From an uncultured Eubacteriales bacterium (GTDB taxonomy: Bacteria; Bacillota; Clostridia; Christensenellales; Aristaeellaceae), in the NCBI GenBank assembly GCA_900553295.1, contig USCR01000113.1, forward strand, positions 1 through 7,984: 7,984 nt of DNA, in the 5' to 3' direction. Below the pieces are notes generated by a model, which was not told the origin of the DNA, did not search any database, and saw only the letters and a program-made list of their open reading frames with translations. The translations under genes were made by a program, and so were the position numbers. Below, one piece after another: positions 5,797 through 7,984 of this stretch; position 1 is the stretch's first letter; each line of letters opens with the position of its first letter.

Positions 5797-5810
5797 AGAG
5801 GTATATTGTT

Positions 5811-7984
5811 GTGTCCAACTTCTCCTTCCTCCAAACCATTCCCGCCTACGCCCTCTTTGCCCCCGCCTGCGTGGAAGCCGAGAAGATTTATGCCTCCGCC
5901 CCGGCCCTGTGCGCCGTGGGCTGCCGCAAGGCGCTGGAGCTGGCGGTGAGGTGGGTGTACGCCGCGGACAACACCATGCGCATGCCCTACAAGGACAACC
6001 TGCAATCCCTCATCCATGAGGAGAGCTTCCGCGAGGCCGTGGACGGGCAGACCTGGGGCAAGCTGCCCTTCATCATCAAGCTGGGCAACCTGGCGGTGCA
6101 TACGGAGCGGAGTGTGCAGCCGGGGGACGCCCTGGCTTCCCTGCGGAGCCTGTTTGAGTTCGTCCAGTGGATTGACTATTGCTATGGGGATGATTACCAG
6201 GAGCGCACCTTTGATGAAAGCCTCATCCCCACGGACAAGGTGGCGGTGGACGCCCGAAAAGTCAGGGAGCAACAAAGCCTGCTGGAGGAGAAGGAAGCGC
6301 AGATTGAAGCCCTGCGCAGGCAGGTGGAGCAGCTTTCCGCCCGCTACACCCAGGGCAGGGAGCAGCACCGGCAGCAGCGCGCCTTCCACCCGGAGGACCT
6401 TTCCGAGTTCCGCACCCGCAAAATCTATATTGACGTGGACCTCAAGCAAATGGGCTGGAAGTTCACTGGCCCCGACGCCGACGTGCAGGAGGAATTCCCC
6501 GTGGAGGGCATGGCCGGGGTTCCCGGTCAGATGGGCTACTGCGACTATGTGCTCTTCGGAAAGGATGGCCTGCCCCTGGCCGTGGTGGAGGCCAAGCGCA
6601 CCAGCAAGGACCCCAACATCGGCCGCAAGCAGGCGGTGCTGTATGCCGATTGTCTGGAGCGCAGGTATGGCCGCCGCCCCATGATGTTCACCACCAACGG
6701 CTTTACCACCTATTTCTGGGACGACCGGAGCGGCCCCCAGCGGCAGGTCAGCGGTATTTTCAGCAAGGACGACCTGCAAAAGCTCATGAACCGCCGCACC
6801 GAGCGCCTGGACCTGTCCGGCGTGCCCATCGACGATACAATCACCGACCGGTATTATCAAAAGGAGGCCATCCGCGCGGTCTGTGAAAAGGTGCAGCGGG
6901 GTTTCCGGAAGCATCTGCTGGTCATGGCCACCGGCACCGGCAAGACCAGAACCGCCGCCAGCCTCACCGACGTGCTCAGCCGGGGTAAGTGGGTCACCAA
7001 CATCCTTTTCCTGGCCGACCGGACGGCCCTGGTCAAGCAGGCCAAGGACGACTTCAAGCGGTATCTGCCGGATATGTCCCTGTGCAACCTGTGCACCAAC
7101 AAGGACGACCGCAGCGCCCGCATTGTGTTTTCCACCTATCCCACCATGCTCAACGCCATCGACGACACCCGTTCCAAGGATGGGCGGCAGCTGTTCACCC
7201 CCGCGCACTTTGACCTGATTATCGTGGACGAAAGCCACCGGAGCATCTTCAAAAAGTACCGGGCCATCTTTGAATACTTCGACGCGCTGACGGTGGGCCT
7301 CACCGCCACCCCCAAGACGGACGTGGACCGCAACACCTACGACTTTTTCGAGATGGAGCACGGCGTCCCCACCTATGCCTACGATTACGAAACCGCCGTC
7401 TATCAGGACCATGTGCTGGTGCCCTATTACAACTACGAGGTCAAGACCAAGTTCCTGGAGGAAGGCATCGCCTACGACGAGCTTTCGGAGGCGGACAAGG
7501 AGCGGTACGAGGAGGATTTCATTGAGGACGACACCCTGCCGGACTTCATCCCTTCGGAAAAGCTGAATACCTTCGTGTTCAACGAAACCACCGTGGACAC
7601 GGTTTTGCAGGACCTGATGGAACGGGGCATCAAGGTGGCCGGGGGCGACCGTCTGGGGAAAACCATCATTTTTGCCCAGAACAAGCGCCATGCGGAGTTT
7701 ATCCTGGAGCGCTTCAACAAGCTTTACCCGCAGTATCACGGCAGCTTTGCCCAGCGGGTCATCTGCGACGACGCCTATGCCCAAACCGTCATCGACGACT
7801 TCAAGCAGCCGGAGAAGGCGCCGTACATCGCCGTTTCCGTGGACATGATGGACACGGGCATCGACGTGCCTGAGGCGGTGAACCTGGTATTTTTCAAGAA
7901 GGTGCGCTCCAAGGCGAAATTCTGGCAGATGATCGGCCGGGGTACCCGCCTGTGCTTTTTGCAGCGCAGCGGAAAAGTCGGCAA
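5811..7984 (+). CDS. hsdR: Type I restriction endonuclease subunit HsdR, 3' end outside window
   Basis: HsdR is the ATP-driven translocase and nuclease of the type I complex; it reels in unmethylated DNA and cuts it far from the recognition site. The frame is open for 724 codons to the window edge. The visible order is a DUF4145-like N-terminal helical domain (about 10-125), a charged coiled coil (about 150-190), and an HSDR_N-type nuclease domain with D245 and E260-A-K262 as the PD-(D/E)XK set. A superfamily 2 helicase follows, with Walker A ATGTGKT (373-379), DESH (473-476), LTATP (497-501) and motif VI QMIGRGTR (706-713). The start is GTG 5811, 9 nt after GAGG (5798-5801). The gene is GC-rich like hsdM, with a sharp change at its 5' end. 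No frameshift is seen. Confidence 0.95.
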   Translation, partial: MSNFSFLQTIPAYALFAPACVEAEKIYASAPALCAVGCRKALELAVRWVYAADNTMRMPYKDNLQSLIHEESFREAVDGQTWGKLPFIIKLGNLAVHTERSVQPGDALASLRSLFEFVQWIDYCYGDDYQERTFDESLIPTDKVAVDARKVREQQSLLEEKEAQIEALRRQVEQLSARYTQGREQHRQQRAFHPEDLSEFRTRKIYIDVDLKQMGWKFTGPDADVQEEFPVEGMAGVPGQMGYCDYVLFGKDGLPLAVVEAKRTSKDPNIGRKQAVLYADCLERRYGRRPMMFTTNGFTTYFWDDRSGPQRQVSGIFSKDDLQKLMNRRTERLDLSGVPIDDTITDRYYQKEAIRAVCEKVQRGFRKHLLVMATGTGKTRTAASLTDVLSRGKWVTNILFLADRTALVKQAKDDFKRYLPDMSLCNLCTNKDDRSARIVFSTYPTMLNAIDDTRSKDGRQLFTPAHFDLIIVDESHRSIFKKYRAIFEYFDALTVGLTATPKTDVDRNTYDFFEMEHGVPTYAYDYETAVYQDHVLVPYYNYEVKTKFLEEGIAYDELSEADKERYEEDFIEDDTLPDFIPSEKLNTFVFNETTVDTVLQDLMERGIKVAGGDRLGKTIIFAQNKRHAEFILERFNKLYPQYHGSFAQRVICDDAYAQTVIDDFKQPEKAPYIAVSVDMMDTGIDVPEAVNLVFFKKVRSKAKFWQMIGRGTRLCFLQRSGKVG

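Noticed and set aside
5793..7784. A 663-codon open frame on the minus strand
   Set aside because: It lies exactly antisense to hsdR, whose frame carries all the nuclease and helicase motifs. Long antisense frames are common opposite GC-rich genes with C/G at third positions, and its translation shows no recognisable domain.
1..7984. CRISPR array, complete IS element or rRNA
   Set aside because: No regularly spaced repeats, no transposase motifs with terminal repeats and no rRNA-like stretch were seen on either strand.

Overview
The window looks like accessory, mobile DNA from a fairly GC-rich Firmicute, most likely a gut-type Clostridia. The grounds are strong GGAGG ribosome-binding sites at canonical spacing, TTGnnn/TATAAT-type promoters, GTG starts beside ATG starts, and family affinities. 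The species cannot be named from sequence alone.

Left end (1-636). The window opens inside the C-terminus of a tyrosine recombinase (1-156). A non-coding stretch rich in short repeats follows. Next come a perfect 15-bp hairpin and a 47-nt fragment of a tRNA gene on the minus strand (348-394), consisting of the anticodon loop, T-arm, acceptor 3' strand and CCA, with anticodon GAC (Val). The 5' half of the tRNA is absent. Integrase end, tRNA 3' segment and then cargo is the order expected of an attP-type site, so this is an integrative element seen as a circle, as a tandem junction, or beside a relic.

hipBA module (517-2026). A promoter overlapped by a perfect 12-bp inverted repeat drives a HipB-like HTH antitoxin, and a HipA-family kinase toxin overlaps it by 14 nt. 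The HipA kinase motifs are all present.

Type I restriction-modification operon (2034 to beyond the end). A clear promoter precedes hsdM, hsdS, two small AT-rich genes and hsdR, in that order. hsdR begins with GTG at 5811 and runs off the right edge. All junctions are tight: 1-nt overlap, 9-nt gap, 4-nt overlap, 14-nt gap. hsdM and hsdR are GC-rich. The two target-recognition domains of hsdS and the two extra genes are AT-rich, which points to exchange of the specificity DNA and acquisition of cargo.

The most interesting part is the pair inserted between hsdS and hsdR. The first gene encodes a 76-residue protein with one membrane span and an Asn/Gln-rich tail. The second encodes a 253-residue protein whose body resembles the Abi-alpha (DUF4393) abortive-infection family. 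The tail of the first and the head of the second share a motif, NTFI-x-x-Q-x-N, with upstream N-I-x-Q and S positions also in common. Such pairing resembles amyloid or prion-like signalling motifs that link a membrane-acting protein to a soluble partner. The inference is a membrane-directed abortive-infection unit translated as part of the restriction operon, so that restriction, a possible second-line suicide response and a HipBA toxin-antitoxin module sit together as a compact defence island.
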